From Bacillota bacterium (GTDB lineage Bacteria; Bacillota; Sulfobacillia; JAJZYS01; JAJYTV01), in NCBI GenBank assembly GCA_021793215.1, contig JAJYTE010000027.1:1-35745 (forward strand): a stretch of DNA of 35,745 nt, read 5' to 3'. Below are positions 1 to 8,346 of this stretch, piece after piece. The position numbers were made by a program, and so were the translations under genes. Every line of letters begins with the position of its first letter. The stretch's first letter is position 1. Under the pieces are notes generated by a model that worked only from the letters and a program-made list of their open reading frames with translations, did no database searches and was not told where the DNA came from.

Positions 1-141
1 AGGCGACGATTCCTTACCTTCTGGTTGGCCGAGAAGATCGTCGTACAGGACAACGGCACTGTGACGATAGCCTTCCGAACCTCGAAGGAAGGACGTGAAG
101 CAGGATATAAACTGAAGTCCCCACTAAGACGGGGACCTTGA
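1..141 (+). CDS. C-terminal tail of a probable serine recombinase (partial, continues left of window)
   Basis: The first forward frame is open from base 1 to a TGA at 139-141 (46 residues). It reads as a hydrophobic/charged segment (FLTFWLAEKIVVQDNG) followed by TVTIAF and a basic tail. The pattern 'aromatic-leu-x-x-lys-ile-val-val-x-asp-asn-gly-x-(beta strand)' resembles the extreme C-terminus of large serine recombinases/integrases of Bacillota mobile elements. By hand count the first 120 bases are about 52% GC, against about 72% for 181-300, so this is compositionally foreign to its neighbours. The last codons of the frame run through host ATPase sequence (from about 126), which would happen if an integrase gene sits at the very end of an integrated element. 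The catalytic domain lies outside the window, so the family call rests on a short tail and is tentative. Confidence 0.45.
   Translation, partial: RRRFLTFWLAEKIVVQDNGTVTIAFRTSKEGREAGYKLKSPLRRGP
117..136. other. Putative element/chromosome junction (att-like site)
   Basis: The ATPase frame can be read from AAG at 126 (Lys-Thr-Gly-Thr-Leu-Thr). The codon before it is ACT rather than the obligatory Asp codon, and an in-frame TAA lies at 108-110, so homology to the ATPase stops sharply at about 123-126. The junction lies inside an inverted repeat: GTCCCC at 117-122 and GGGGAC at 131-136, separated by 8 bases. Recombination sites of serine integrases commonly have such dyads around a short crossover core. 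The crossover would be near 123-130. This is inference from one end only. Confidence 0.35.
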
Positions 142-1820
142 CGCGAAACGAGATGACGGTTCGGCGCCTGCTCACCCCCGATGGCGAGTACCTTTTGACG
201 GGCGACGGCTACGACGGGGCGGGACGCGTGCTGTCGGCATCCGGCGCGAAGGCGGACCAGGTGGACGTGCGCGAGGCGCTCGGCGCCCTCGCACTCTGCC
301 AGAACGCCCGCGTGCAGCGCCACCAAAAGCGCGTCGCCGTAGAGGGGGATCCGCTCGAGGCAGCCTTGATCGTCGCCGCCCGCAAGGCGGGCCTGGACGT
401 CGATCGGCTCGCGCAACGTAGCCCACGCGTCCTCGAGGTGCCGTTCAGTTCCGAGCTGCAGCGCATGACGGTCGTCGTGCGCGAGGGCCCTTGGCTCAGG
501 CAGATCACCAAGGGCGCGCCTGAAACGGTCCTCGCGCGCTGCTCCCACGAACGTCTGGATGGACGTCCGCAGCCCCTCACGCAGCAGCGGCGGGCCGAGT
601 GGCTGAGGCGCACGGCGGCGCTCGGGCAGGAGAGCCTGCGAGCGATCGCGGTGGCCCAGGCGGAGGTGAAACGCGCCGAGGAGGGGGCGGGACTCTGCCT
701 GCTCGGCATCGCCGGGCTGTTCGACCCACCGCGCGCCGAGGTCCCTGACGCCGTTCGCCGCTGCCGAAGCGCGGGCATCCGCACGCTGATGGTCACGGGC
801 GACCACCCCGACACCGCTGCGTCGATCGCCCGCCAGCTCGGTATCCTGCGAGAGGGCGAGCAGGTCGCCCACGGGCGAGAACTTGAGGAGATGGGTGACG
901 CGGAGCTGGCGCGGCGCGTCCGCGAGACGTCCGTTTTCGCCCGTGTCTCCCCGCAGTTCAAGCTCCGGCTCGTGGACGCGCTGCGCCAAGGCGGCGAGGT
1001 CGTCGCGATGACCGGCGACGGTCTCAACGACGCACCAGCCCTCAAGGCCGCCGACATCGGAGTCGCGATGGGCGTGACGGGTTGTGACGTGACCAAGGAA
1101 GCCGCCGACATGGTCCTCTCCGATGACAACTTCGCCACGATCGTCGCGGCGATCGAGGAAGGCCGCGGCATCTACGACAACATCCGCAAGTTCGTCCGCT
1201 ACCTCCTCACGTGCAACGTCGGCGAAGTGCTTGTGATGTTCCTCTCCGCGCTGATCGGCTCTCCGCTGCCGCTCCTGCCGATCCAGATCCTCTGGGTGAA
1301 CCTGGCGACCGATGGGCTGCCCGCGCTGGCGCTGGGTCTCGAGCCGGTGGAGCGCGACGTGCTCGGTCGCCCCCCGCGCCCGCCGCGCGAAGGCATCTTC
1401 GCGCGGCGCCTCGGCTGGCGAATCACCTCGCGCGGCGCGGTGATCGGTCTCACGACGCTCGGCGTGTTCCTCGCAGCCCGGGCGCTCGGTCGCCCAATGG
1501 TCGAGGCCCGTACGATGACCTTCGCCACCCTCGTCCTCAGTCAGCTCTTCCACGCCTTCGACTGCCGCTCCGAGACGCGCTCGATCTCTGAACTGGGCCT
1601 CACGACGAACCCCTACCTCCTGGCGGCCGTAGCCTCCTCCGTCGGCCTCCTGCTGCTCGCGATCTACCCGCCGTTCGCCCAGGCGATGTTTCAGACCGTG
1701 CCCCTGCACCTTGCGGATTGGCTGGTGATCGTGGCAGTCTCAGGTATGGGATCGTTCGCGATCGCCATTCGCCGTCGGTGGCTCCGGCGGCGCCTCGTGG
1801 CGAAGTCCTTTCGGGGGTAG
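126..1820 (+). pseudogene. C-terminal part of a P2A-type Ca2+-transporting ATPase (YloB-like), 5' half missing
   Basis: The encoded protein begins inside the phosphorylation motif: KTGTLT is present but the phosphorylated Asp is gone. The actuator domain and membrane helices M1-M4 are absent. What follows is intact: the nucleotide-binding KGAPE (510-524), the DPPR-type and VTGDHP motifs, TGDGLNDAP (1011-1037), and a C-terminal membrane block M5-M10. M5 carries NVGE (from 1215) and M6 carries NLATDGLP (from 1299). These are the calcium-ligand signatures of SERCA/YloB-type pumps, so the intact enzyme would export Ca2+. TTG 138 or ATG 153 could start a 560- or 555-residue product, but neither has a Shine-Dalgarno sequence, and a product without the Asp could not cycle. 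In B. subtilis yloB lies at the same place in this cluster. The gene is either a relic or the 3' exon of a gene split by an excisable element. Confidence 0.8.
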
Positions 1821-1825
1821 ACGGC

Positions 1826-2686
1826 GTGGAAGTACCGTTTCTGAAGATGCACGGCCTCGGCAACGACTACGTGTTCTTGGACCTGATCCGATACCCGGAC
1901 CTCTCCTCGCTCGACTTCGCGCACGTGAGCCGGGTGGTATCCGACCGCCATCGCGGCGTCGGCGGCGACGGCGTCATCCTCATCGAGCCCGGCGACGCGC
2001 AGCATGACCTCGGGATGCGGATCTTCAACGCGGACGGGTCCGAGGGCGAGATGTGCGGCAACGGCGTGCGCTGCGTGATGCGCCACGCGGCGGCCGAGGG
2101 CTACGCCCCGCGCCGCCAGCGCGTGCGCACGCGCGCGGGTGCGGTGGAAGGCGAGGTGCTCGAGGACGGCCTCGTGTCCGTCGACATGGGCACCCCACGC
2201 CTGACGCGGGGCGAGATCGGCTTCACGGGCGCGGGGGAGATGCGCGAGGAGACCGTCGAGGTCGGCGGCAGGCGGCTCGCCCTCACCGCGGTCTCGATGG
2301 GCAACCCCCATGTGGTGAGTTTCTGGCCGGCCGAGCCGGACCTCGTCGAACTCGCGCTCTCGCTCGGGCCGGCGATCGAGCGGGCGGCGTTCGCGCCAGA
2401 GCGCACGAACGTCGAGTTCGTCCACGCCCTTGCGCCCGACCGGCTGCGCATGGAGGTGTGGGAACGGGGATCGGGCCGCACCCAGGCCTGCGGAACCGGC
2501 GCCTGCGCGGCGCTGGTCGCGGCCGTCGTGACGGGTCGCAGCGCCCGTACCGCCACCCTCATGCTGAGCGGCGGAGAACTCAGGGTCTCCTGGCGGGAGG
2601 ACGGACACGTGATCATGCGCGGGACCGCCGCAGTGAGTTTCCGAGGCTCCTTTGATTGGCCTTGGGGGAATGAAGCAGCATGGTGA
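1826..2686 (+). CDS. dapF: Diaminopimelate epimerase
   Basis: DapF converts LL- to meso-diaminopimelate for lysine and peptidoglycan synthesis, using two cysteines without a cofactor. The 286-residue protein begins FLKMHGLGNDYVF, has the first catalytic Cys at C77 in MCGNGVRC and the second at C222 in ACGTGACA. Both are in their expected contexts and the length is normal for the family. GTG 1826 is chosen because a GGGGG stretch lies about 8 bases upstream and family homology begins there; the open frame extending further upstream overlaps the ATPase and has no homology. It starts 5 bases after the ATPase stop and overlaps the next gene by 7 bases. If the ATPase is interrupted, dapF must be transcribed from the element or from a promoter inside the ATPase remnant. 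No strong promoter was recognised there. Confidence 0.95.
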   Translation: MEVPFLKMHGLGNDYVFLDLIRYPDLSSLDFAHVSRVVSDRHRGVGGDGVILIEPGDAQHDLGMRIFNADGSEGEMCGNGVRCVMRHAAAEGYAPRRQRVRTRAGAVEGEVLEDGLVSVDMGTPRLTRGEIGFTGAGEMREETVEVGGRRLALTAVSMGNPHVVSFWPAEPDLVELALSLGPAIERAAFAPERTNVEFVHALAPDRLRMEVWERGSGRTQACGTGACAALVAAVVTGRSARTATLMLSGGELRVSWREDGHVIMRGTAAVSFRGSFDWPWGNEAAW

Positions 2687-3855
2687 AACTTGCCCGGCGG
2701 ATGGATACCCTGCCGCCATACCTCTTTGCCGCGCTCGACGAGCGCCGGCGCGCCATCGAGGCGCGCGGCGTAGAAGTGATCTCGCTCGGCATCGGGGACC
2801 CGGACCTTCCCAGCATTCCGTCCGCCATCGAGGCGGTGCAGCGCGAGGCCGCGCGCGCCGAGAACCACCGCTACCCGCGCTACGACGGGTTGCCCGCGTT
2901 CCGCGAAGCGCTCTCGGCCCACTACGCGCGGCGCTTCGGGGTAACGCTCGACCCGGAGCGCGAGACGCTCACCGTGATCGGCTCGAAGGAGGGGCTCGCC
3001 CACCTGATCTGGGCGTACGTCGAGCCCGGCGACGTCGTGCTCTCCCCAGACCCGTCCTACCCCGTGTACGCAGCGCACACGGGCCTCGCCGGTGGAGAGG
3101 TGTACTCCCTGCCGCTGCGGGCCGAGCGGGGCTTCCTGCCGGACCTCGACTCGATTCCCGAGAACGTCGCGGACCGCGCGAAGCTCCTGTTCCTCAACTA
3201 CCCGAACAACCCGACCGGCGCGACCTGCGACCTCGACTTCCTGCGCGATGCGGTGGAGTGGTGCCGGTGTCGCGGCATCCTCCTGGTGCACGACGCGGCG
3301 TACGTGGAGATGACGCTCGAGGGCGAACCGGCGCACAGTGTGCTCGAGGTCGACGGGGCGAAGGACGTGGCGATCGAGTTCTACTCGCTCTCGAAGCCCT
3401 TCAACATGACGGGCTGGCGCCTTGGTGCGGCAGTCGGCAACGCGCAGGCGATCGCAGCGCTCGGCCGCATCAAGAACAACACCGACTCGGGGCAGTGGCA
3501 CGCGATCCAATACGCGGGCGCTGCTGCGTTGAACAACGGACCTGAAGCCTTCTTCGCCGAGATGAATGGGATCTACCGCTCGCGCCGCGACCGCCTGTCC
3601 GCCGGGTTTGACCGGTTGGGCTGGGAGGTCGAGCCGCCCAAGGCGACGTTCTACGTCTGGGCGCCTGTGCCGGGCGGCGATGACCGGGCCTTCGCGGCCA
3701 GGCTGCTCGACGCCGGTGTCGTCGTGGTGCCCGGCTCGGGCTACGGCGAGCACGGGAAGGGGTACGTCCGGCTCTGCCTCACGGTCAGTGAACGCGACAT
3801 CGACCGCGCGATCGAGCGCATCGCGGCGCTCACGCCCTCGCCGTTCGCGCGTTGA
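2680..3855 (+). CDS. dapL: LL-diaminopimelate aminotransferase (fold-type I PLP enzyme)
   Basis: This is a 391-residue class I/II aminotransferase. It has [10 protein letters not shown] near residue 36, the NYPNNPTGA substrate/cofactor loop, and the PLP-binding lysine K239 in [12 protein letters not shown]. That last form is typical of the DapL family rather than of aspartate aminotransferases. DapL makes LL-diaminopimelate directly from tetrahydrodipicolinate and glutamate, bypassing DapC/D/E. The gene begins inside the end of dapF (ATG 2680, dapF stop 2684-2686), so the two are translationally coupled and encode successive steps, which supports this call over a generic AlaC-type transaminase. 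Substrate specificity cannot be proved from sequence alone. The stop codon overlaps a promoter-like -35 for remA. Confidence 0.85.
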   Translation: MVKLARRMDTLPPYLFAALDERRRAIEARGVEVISLGIGDPDLPSIPSAIEAVQREAARAENHRYPRYDGLPAFREALSAHYARRFGVTLDPERETLTVIGSKEGLAHLIWAYVEPGDVVLSPDPSYPVYAAHTGLAGGEVYSLPLRAERGFLPDLDSIPENVADRAKLLFLNYPNNPTGATCDLDFLRDAVEWCRCRGILLVHDAAYVEMTLEGEPAHSVLEVDGAKDVAIEFYSLSKPFNMTGWRLGAAVGNAQAIAALGRIKNNTDSGQWHAIQYAGAAALNNGPEAFFAEMNGIYRSRRDRLSAGFDRLGWEVEPPKATFYVWAPVPGGDDRAFAARLLDAGVVVVPGSGYGEHGKGYVRLCLTVSERDIDRAIERIAALTPSPFAR

Positions 3856-3880
3856 CAAGCTGACCCCCGTAGAATATGTT
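3852..3880 (+). promoter_or_regulatory. Sigma-A-type promoter upstream of remA
   Basis: TTGACA at 3852-3857 and TATGTT at 3875-3880 are separated by 17 bases. The -35 overlaps the dapL stop codon. Transcription would begin near 3887, leaving a leader of about 85 bases before remA. It probably drives remA, rpoZ, coaBC and the genes downstream. Confidence 0.55.
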
Positions 3881-3973
3881 GAAAGATATCGGCTCAGTGG
3901 TTCTGCGCGGGCGCAGGGACGGCTGTCCGATCGGCGTCGCTCCGCGGCCGCGTCGGCTGGAGAGGAGATCCTC

Positions 3974-4270
3974 GTGGAGATCAAGCTGGTCAACATTGGC
4001 TTCGGCAACATCGTCTCTGCGAACCGGATCGTAGCCATCGTCAGCCCGGAGTCTGCGCCCATAAAGCGCATCATCTCCGAGGCGCGCGACCGCTCGACCC
4101 TGATCGACGCCACCTACGGTCGGCGCACGCGCGCCGTGATCATCACCGACTCCGAGCACGTCGTCCTGTCTGCTGTCCAACCGGAGACGGTCGCGAACCG
4201 CCTCGCGCAGCGTGCGAGCGACGACGCGGCCGCGGAGGAAGAGGAAGAGGCGGCAGAGCCGTCGGAATGA
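3974..4270 (+). CDS. remA: Extracellular matrix/biofilm regulator RemA (DUF370)
   Basis: RemA is a small DNA-binding protein that activates matrix and osmoprotection genes in B. subtilis. The 98-residue product opens [20 protein letters not shown] and contains [11 protein letters not shown] and [12 protein letters not shown], the conserved DUF370 blocks. The core of about 85 residues is followed by an extra acidic tail rich in Glu and Ala (about 82-98) not typical of the B. subtilis protein. GTG 3974 is selected because GAGAGGAG lies just upstream and homology begins at the first residue. In B. subtilis gmk follows remA; here rpoZ follows directly after 34 bases. Confidence 0.93.
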   Translation: MEIKLVNIGFGNIVSANRIVAIVSPESAPIKRIISEARDRSTLIDATYGRRTRAVIITDSEHVVLSAVQPETVANRLAQRASDDAAAEEEEEAAEPSE

Positions 4271-4304
4271 CGGACGCCGCGCCGCCGGAGGGAGGGTACA
4301 CGCG

Positions 4305-4508
4305 ATGATGCAGCCGCCGCTCGAGCAGCTCACGGTCAACCTCGACTCCAAGTACTCGCTCGTCGTTGTCGCCGCCAAGCGCGCGCGCAAGCTCCTCGAC
4401 GAGGGCGCAGAAGACGAGCCCGGGCGTCCGAAGCCCGTGACGCAGGCGCTGTGGGAGATGGCCCACGGGCAGTTGACCTTCGAGCGCCAGAAGACCGGCG
4501 TAAAGTGA
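4305..4508 (+). CDS. rpoZ: DNA-directed RNA polymerase omega subunit
   Basis: Omega binds the beta-prime subunit and aids RNA polymerase assembly. The 67-residue protein contains SKYSLVVVAAKRARKL and KPVTQALWEMAHGQL, the two conserved omega blocks, at normal length. Two consecutive ATG codons (4305, 4308) are available. A purine-rich GGAGGGAGGG at 4287-4296 gives good spacing to the first. Its stop overlaps the GTG start of coaBC (GTGA), giving translational coupling. Confidence 0.93.
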   Translation: MMQPPLEQLTVNLDSKYSLVVVAAKRARKLLDEGAEDEPGRPKPVTQALWEMAHGQLTFERQKTGVK

Positions 4509-5692
4509 GCAGGATCGTCCTCGGCGTCACCGGGGGCGTGGCAGCCTACAAAGCGGTGATGCTCGCGAGCCGCCTCCGTCAGTCGGGACACGACGTGGAT
4601 GTCGTGCTGACCCCGGCGGCGGAGGCGTTCTTGGCTCCCCTCAGCTTCTCGGCTGTGACGAACCGGCGTGCCTACACGGACGAGGGCCGCTTCGCGGCCG
4701 ACGGCCAGATCGTGCACGTCGCGCTGGCCCAGGGGGCCGACCTCGTCGTGGTCGCACCGGCGACGGCGGACTTCCTAGCGAAGGCCGCGCACGGCATCGC
4801 CGACGGACTCCTCTCGACACTCTTGCTCGCAGCCACCTGCCCGGTCCTGCTCTGCCCGGCGATGGAGGACGACATGTGGGCGCACCCCGCGACGCAGCGG
4901 GCGGTCGCCCTGCTGCGCGCGGACGGCCGCGCGTTGATGCAGCCCGCCGAAGGACACCTCGCGTCGGGCCGCCGGGGCGCCGGGCGGCTGCCGGAGCCCG
5001 ACGCGATCGCGGCGGAGATCGAACGGATGCTCCATCCACACGACCTTTCTGGGGTGCGGCTGCTGGTCACGGCCGGCCCGACCCGCGAACACATCGATCC
5101 GGTTCGTTTCGTCTCGAACGGCTCCACCGGCCGCATGGGCATCGCCGTCGCCCAGGCGGCCCGTCGCGCCGGCGCCGAGGTGACGCTGGTGATCGGCCCG
5201 ACCGAACTTTCAGTGCCGGACGGCGTCGAGCGGGTCGCCGTCACCTCTGCCGCAGAGATGCTGGATGCGGTGCAGCGCCGCTTCCTAGAGGCGCACGCCT
5301 TCGTCGCGACGGCGGCCGTCGCCGACCTCCGCCCGCGCGAGCAGTTCGGGAGAAAGGTCAAGAAGGCGGAGATCGGCCTTGAGGTCGCGATGGAGAGGAC
5401 CGAGGACATTCTCGCCTGGGCGGGCGCGAACCGCGCGCCTGGCCAGGTCCTGGTAGGTTTCGCGGCCGAGACGGGGGACGTCGCGTCTGAGGCGCGGCGC
5501 AAGCTCCTCGAGAAGCACTGCGACCTGATCGTCGCGAACGACATCGGCGAGCCGGGCTCTGGATTCGCCGTCGACACGAACCGCTGCCTCTTCGTGTCCC
5601 GGGAAGGGGAGCGTCAGGTCGGGCCCACCAGCAAGCGCGAGGTAGGGGAGGAGATCGTCGCCTTTGTCGCAGGCAGACTCGGCAAGCGGTGA
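4505..5692 (+). CDS. coaBC: Bifunctional phosphopantothenoylcysteine decarboxylase / phosphopantothenate-cysteine ligase
   Basis: CoaBC makes 4'-phosphopantothenoylcysteine and decarboxylates it to 4'-phosphopantetheine in coenzyme A synthesis. The protein has 395 residues. The N-terminal flavin domain (about 1-180) has GVTGGVAAYK, the VHVALA segment with the active-site His, and APATADFLAKAAHG. The C-terminal ligase domain has TAGPTREHIDPVRFVSNGSTGRMG and a KVKK element. The decarboxylase motif normally written PxMNxxMW reads PAMEDDMW, with Glu121 in place of the usual Asn. This is the one departure from the family and might affect the decarboxylation step. GTG 4505 overlaps the rpoZ stop. 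The final bases overlap the start of priA by 29 bases. Confidence 0.94.
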   Translation: MSRIVLGVTGGVAAYKAVMLASRLRQSGHDVDVVLTPAAEAFLAPLSFSAVTNRRAYTDEGRFAADGQIVHVALAQGADLVVVAPATADFLAKAAHGIADGLLSTLLLAATCPVLLCPAMEDDMWAHPATQRAVALLRADGRALMQPAEGHLASGRRGAGRLPEPDAIAAEIERMLHPHDLSGVRLLVTAGPTREHIDPVRFVSNGSTGRMGIAVAQAARRAGAEVTLVIGPTELSVPDGVERVAVTSAAEMLDAVQRRFLEAHAFVATAAVADLRPREQFGRKVKKAEIGLEVAMERTEDILAWAGANRAPGQVLVGFAAETGDVASEARRKLLEKHCDLIVANDIGEPGSGFAVDTNRCLFVSREGERQVGPTSKREVGEEIVAFVAGRLGKR

Positions 5693-7787
5693 CCTGCGCG
5701 TCGTCCAGGTGGTGCTTGAGCGCGGCCCGACGGTGCCGCTCGACTACCTATGCCCTGACGGCATGGATGTGTCCGCCGGCATGCTCGTGCGCGTGCCGTT
5801 CCGGCGCAAGGTCGCGCTCGGCATCGTCGTCTCGCACGATCCGCCAGAGGTCGAGGCGGCCCGGCTGCGCCCGATCGCGGAGCTGATCGGACCGACGTTG
5901 CCGGACCCCGAGGAGGCCGCGCAGCTGGTGCGGTTCCTGCGCCAGCGCTACCTCGCCACGTGGCCGCAGGCTGCCCAACCGCTTCTGCCGAGCGCGCGGG
6001 GCTACATACCGGACGCGGTGCGGTGGGAGATCGCCGCTGCGCAGGAGCAGGACGCTCCAAGGCTCCTGCAGCGCGCTCCTCGCCAGCGCGACGCGTACGA
6101 ATCGCTGCGCGCCGGCCCACGTACGCTCGCGGCGACGCTCTGGCGCCCGCTCCTGCAGAAGGGCCTCATCGTGCGCCACCGTCCGCAGCGCCCGGCGCGC
6201 CCATCGGCCGACGGACCCACGCCGACGCCGGCGCAGGCACAGGCGCTGCGGGTGCTGCGCGCCTCGCCAGGCGGCGTGCACCTCCTGCACGGAGTCACCG
6301 GCAGCGGCAAGACGGAGATCTACTTCCGACTGATCGAGGATGCGTTGGGGGCGGGACGCGGCGCCATCCTGCTGGTGCCGGAGATCGCGCTCTCGGCGCA
6401 ACTCGTCGCACTCGTGCAGGAGCGCTTCGGCCGACGGGCCGCCGTGCTGCACTCCGCCGTCGGTGAGGCGGCACGCCGACGCGCGCTGCAGCGGCTGCGC
6501 CACGGCGTGGCCGACGTGGTGGTCGGACCCCGCTCCGCGATCTTCGCGCCGGTCGACGCAGGCGTCGTGATCGTCGATGAGCAGCACGAGTCGAGCTACC
6601 AGCAGGACGAGGCCCCGCGCTACCATGCGCAGGAGGTCGCCCTCTGGCGCGCCGCCCGCGCCGGCGCGACCCTCGTCCTCGGATCCGCGACTCCCGACCT
6701 CTCGACCTACCGCCAGGCGATCTCCGGGGAGATCGAGCTGGTGCGCCTTCCGGAGCGGATCGGCGGCCGTCCGCTTCCGACCGTCCGGGTTGCGGACCTG
6801 CGCCGCACCCCCGGCCGCATCTTCAGCCCGGAGCTCGTTTCGCTGGTCTCGGAGAGCGTCTCGCGCGGCCAGCAGGCGATCCTGCTGCTGAACCGCAGGG
6901 GCTTTCACCCGAGCATGGTCTGCCAGAGCTGCGGCCAGGTGCCGACGTGCCCTGATTGCTCCGTGGCGCTCGCGTACCATGAGAGCGGAGAGGCGGTCTG
7001 CCACCTTTGCGGGCACCGGCGCAAGGCGCCGGGCTCCTGCCCTGCCTGCGGCGGCCGCCTGCGCCTACTGGGCACCGGCACGCAGCGGGTGGCGCAGGCG
7101 GCGGCCGAGGCGTGGCCCGGCGCCCGCATCCTGCGCCTCGACCGCGACGCGGTGCGCGGCGTCGGCTCTGCGGACGAGGTCTACCGCGCCTTCCGCGACG
7201 GCGAGGCGGACATCCTCGTCGGAACGCAGATGGTCGCGAAGGGGTTCGACTTCCCGCGCGTGACGGCCGTCGGGGTCGTCGTCGCGGACATCGGCCTTGG
7301 GCAGCCGGACTTCCGGGCGTCGGAGCGCACCTTCCAGCTGCTGATGCAGGTCTCGGGTAGGGCAGGGCGAGCCGATGCGCCGGGCCAGGCGGTGATCCAG
7401 ACGTTCGATCCGGAGCATCCCGCGATCCGCTTCGCCGTCCGCCACGACTACGAGGGCTACGCGGCACAGGAGCTGCAGGAGCGCGAGCGCGGAGGCTACC
7501 CTCCGTTTGGCGAGTTGCTCCTGATCGGATACTCTGGCAAGGAGGAGTCCGAGGTGGCGGGGCTCGCGGAGCAGCGCACGGCGCAGATGCGAGCACGCGC
7601 GCCCGAGGGCGTGCGCGTGCTCGGGCCGGTGCCGGCACCGATCTACCGAGCGCAGGGCCGCTACCGCTGGCAGACGCTGCTGCTCGCCTCGCGGCGGGAG
7701 CAGCTGCGCCGCCTGGCGGCGGATCTGCCCGCGGGAGACGGCGATCCTCGCGAGACTCCGCTTTTCGACCCGCGGCAACTTCGCTAG
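5664..7787 (+). CDS. priA: Primosomal replication-restart helicase PriA
   Basis: PriA recognises stalled forks and reloads the replicative helicase. The 707-residue protein has an N-terminal fork-binding domain, Walker A GVTGSGKT at 210-217, a DExH box DEQH at 305-308, and a zinc-binding cysteine cluster from C420 to C462 (paired CxxC motifs). A C-terminal helicase domain carries GTQMVAKGFDFP and QVSGRAGR. The start is TTG 5664, inside the end of coaBC. AGGGGAGG at 5644-5651 is 12 bases away, longer than ideal, but no other in-frame start upstream of the conserved region fits. Length is slightly below the roughly 730-800 residues usual in the family. Confidence 0.95.
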   Translation: MSQADSASGDLRVVQVVLERGPTVPLDYLCPDGMDVSAGMLVRVPFRRKVALGIVVSHDPPEVEAARLRPIAELIGPTLPDPEEAAQLVRFLRQRYLATWPQAAQPLLPSARGYIPDAVRWEIAAAQEQDAPRLLQRAPRQRDAYESLRAGPRTLAATLWRPLLQKGLIVRHRPQRPARPSADGPTPTPAQAQALRVLRASPGGVHLLHGVTGSGKTEIYFRLIEDALGAGRGAILLVPEIALSAQLVALVQERFGRRAAVLHSAVGEAARRRALQRLRHGVADVVVGPRSAIFAPVDAGVVIVDEQHESSYQQDEAPRYHAQEVALWRAARAGATLVLGSATPDLSTYRQAISGEIELVRLPERIGGRPLPTVRVADLRRTPGRIFSPELVSLVSESVSRGQQAILLLNRRGFHPSMVCQSCGQVPTCPDCSVALAYHESGEAVCHLCGHRRKAPGSCPACGGRLRLLGTGTQRVAQAAAEAWPGARILRLDRDAVRGVGSADEVYRAFRDGEADILVGTQMVAKGFDFPRVTAVGVVVADIGLGQPDFRASERTFQLLMQVSGRAGRADAPGQAVIQTFDPEHPAIRFAVRHDYEGYAAQELQERERGGYPPFGELLLIGYSGKEESEVAGLAEQRTAQMRARAPEGVRVLGPVPAPIYRAQGRYRWQTLLLASRREQLRRLAADLPAGDGDPRETPLFDPRQLR

Positions 7788-7815
7788 CAATTCGCTCCGG
7801 GGAGAGATTCCATCT

Positions 7816-8346
7816 ATGGCCATCATGGAGATCGTGAAGCACCCGGCGGAGGTGCTGCGCCGTAAGGCGGAGCCGGTTCGCAAGGTGAACGCCTCGATCC
7901 GCCGCATCCTCACGGACATGGCGGAGACGATGTACGACGCGCGTGGCGTCGGTCTCGCCGGCAACCAGGTGGGCATCGCCAAGCGCCTCGTGGTGATCGA
8001 TACCGGCGACGGACTCTTACAGTTGATCAATCCGGAGATCGTGAAGCGCAGCGGCGAGATCGTCGAGGAGACGGAGGGCTGCCTCTCGATCCCCGGTTGG
8101 CAGGGCGAGGTGCCGCGCGACAGAGAACTGCAGCTCAAGGCGACGCTGCCGAACGGCAGGACGGCTTGGTTCGACGCGTCCGATCTCTTCGCGCGGGCCA
8201 TCCAGCACGAGATCGACCACCTGGACGGCGTACTGTTCCTCGACCGCGCGACCCGGGTCTTCGAGGTCACCGACGATGCGGGCGAAGCGGGGGACGAGTC
8301 GGCGCAGGCCGAGCCGTCCGAAGCCACTGCGCCCAAGGAAGCGTAG
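7816..8346 (+). CDS. def: Peptide deformylase
   Basis: Def removes the N-formyl group from nascent proteins, using a metal held by one Cys and two His. In this 176-residue protein the three motifs are GVGLAGNQ (44-51; the commonest form is GVGLAAPQ), EGCLS (87-91, metal Cys C89) and QHEIDH (130-135, metal His 131 and 135, catalytic Glu 132). After about residue 155 there is an acidic/Ala-rich tail (DDAGEAGDESAQAEPSEA) of no recognised function. The next gene, fmt, adds the formyl group to initiator tRNA; its ATG follows the def stop with no gap. Confidence 0.96.
   Translation: MAIMEIVKHPAEVLRRKAEPVRKVNASIRRILTDMAETMYDARGVGLAGNQVGIAKRLVVIDTGDGLLQLINPEIVKRSGEIVEETEGCLSIPGWQGEVPRDRELQLKATLPNGRTAWFDASDLFARAIQHEIDHLDGVLFLDRATRVFEVTDDAGEAGDESAQAEPSEATAPKEA

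Noticed and set aside
138-1820. The ATPase remnant as a complete, functional 560-residue pump
   Set aside because: It lacks the phosphorylated Asp, the actuator domain and the first four membrane helices, and has no ribosome binding site at TTG 138 or ATG 153.
2101-4113. Long minus-strand open frame (670 codons) opposite dapF and dapL
   Set aside because: It lies opposite two well-recognised genes, its translation is Arg/Ala-rich low-complexity without a family signature, and such shadows are expected in DNA this GC-rich.
3971-4304. gmk hidden between remA and rpoZ
   Set aside because: The space after remA is only 34 bases, and no P-loop kinase frame exists there on either strand.
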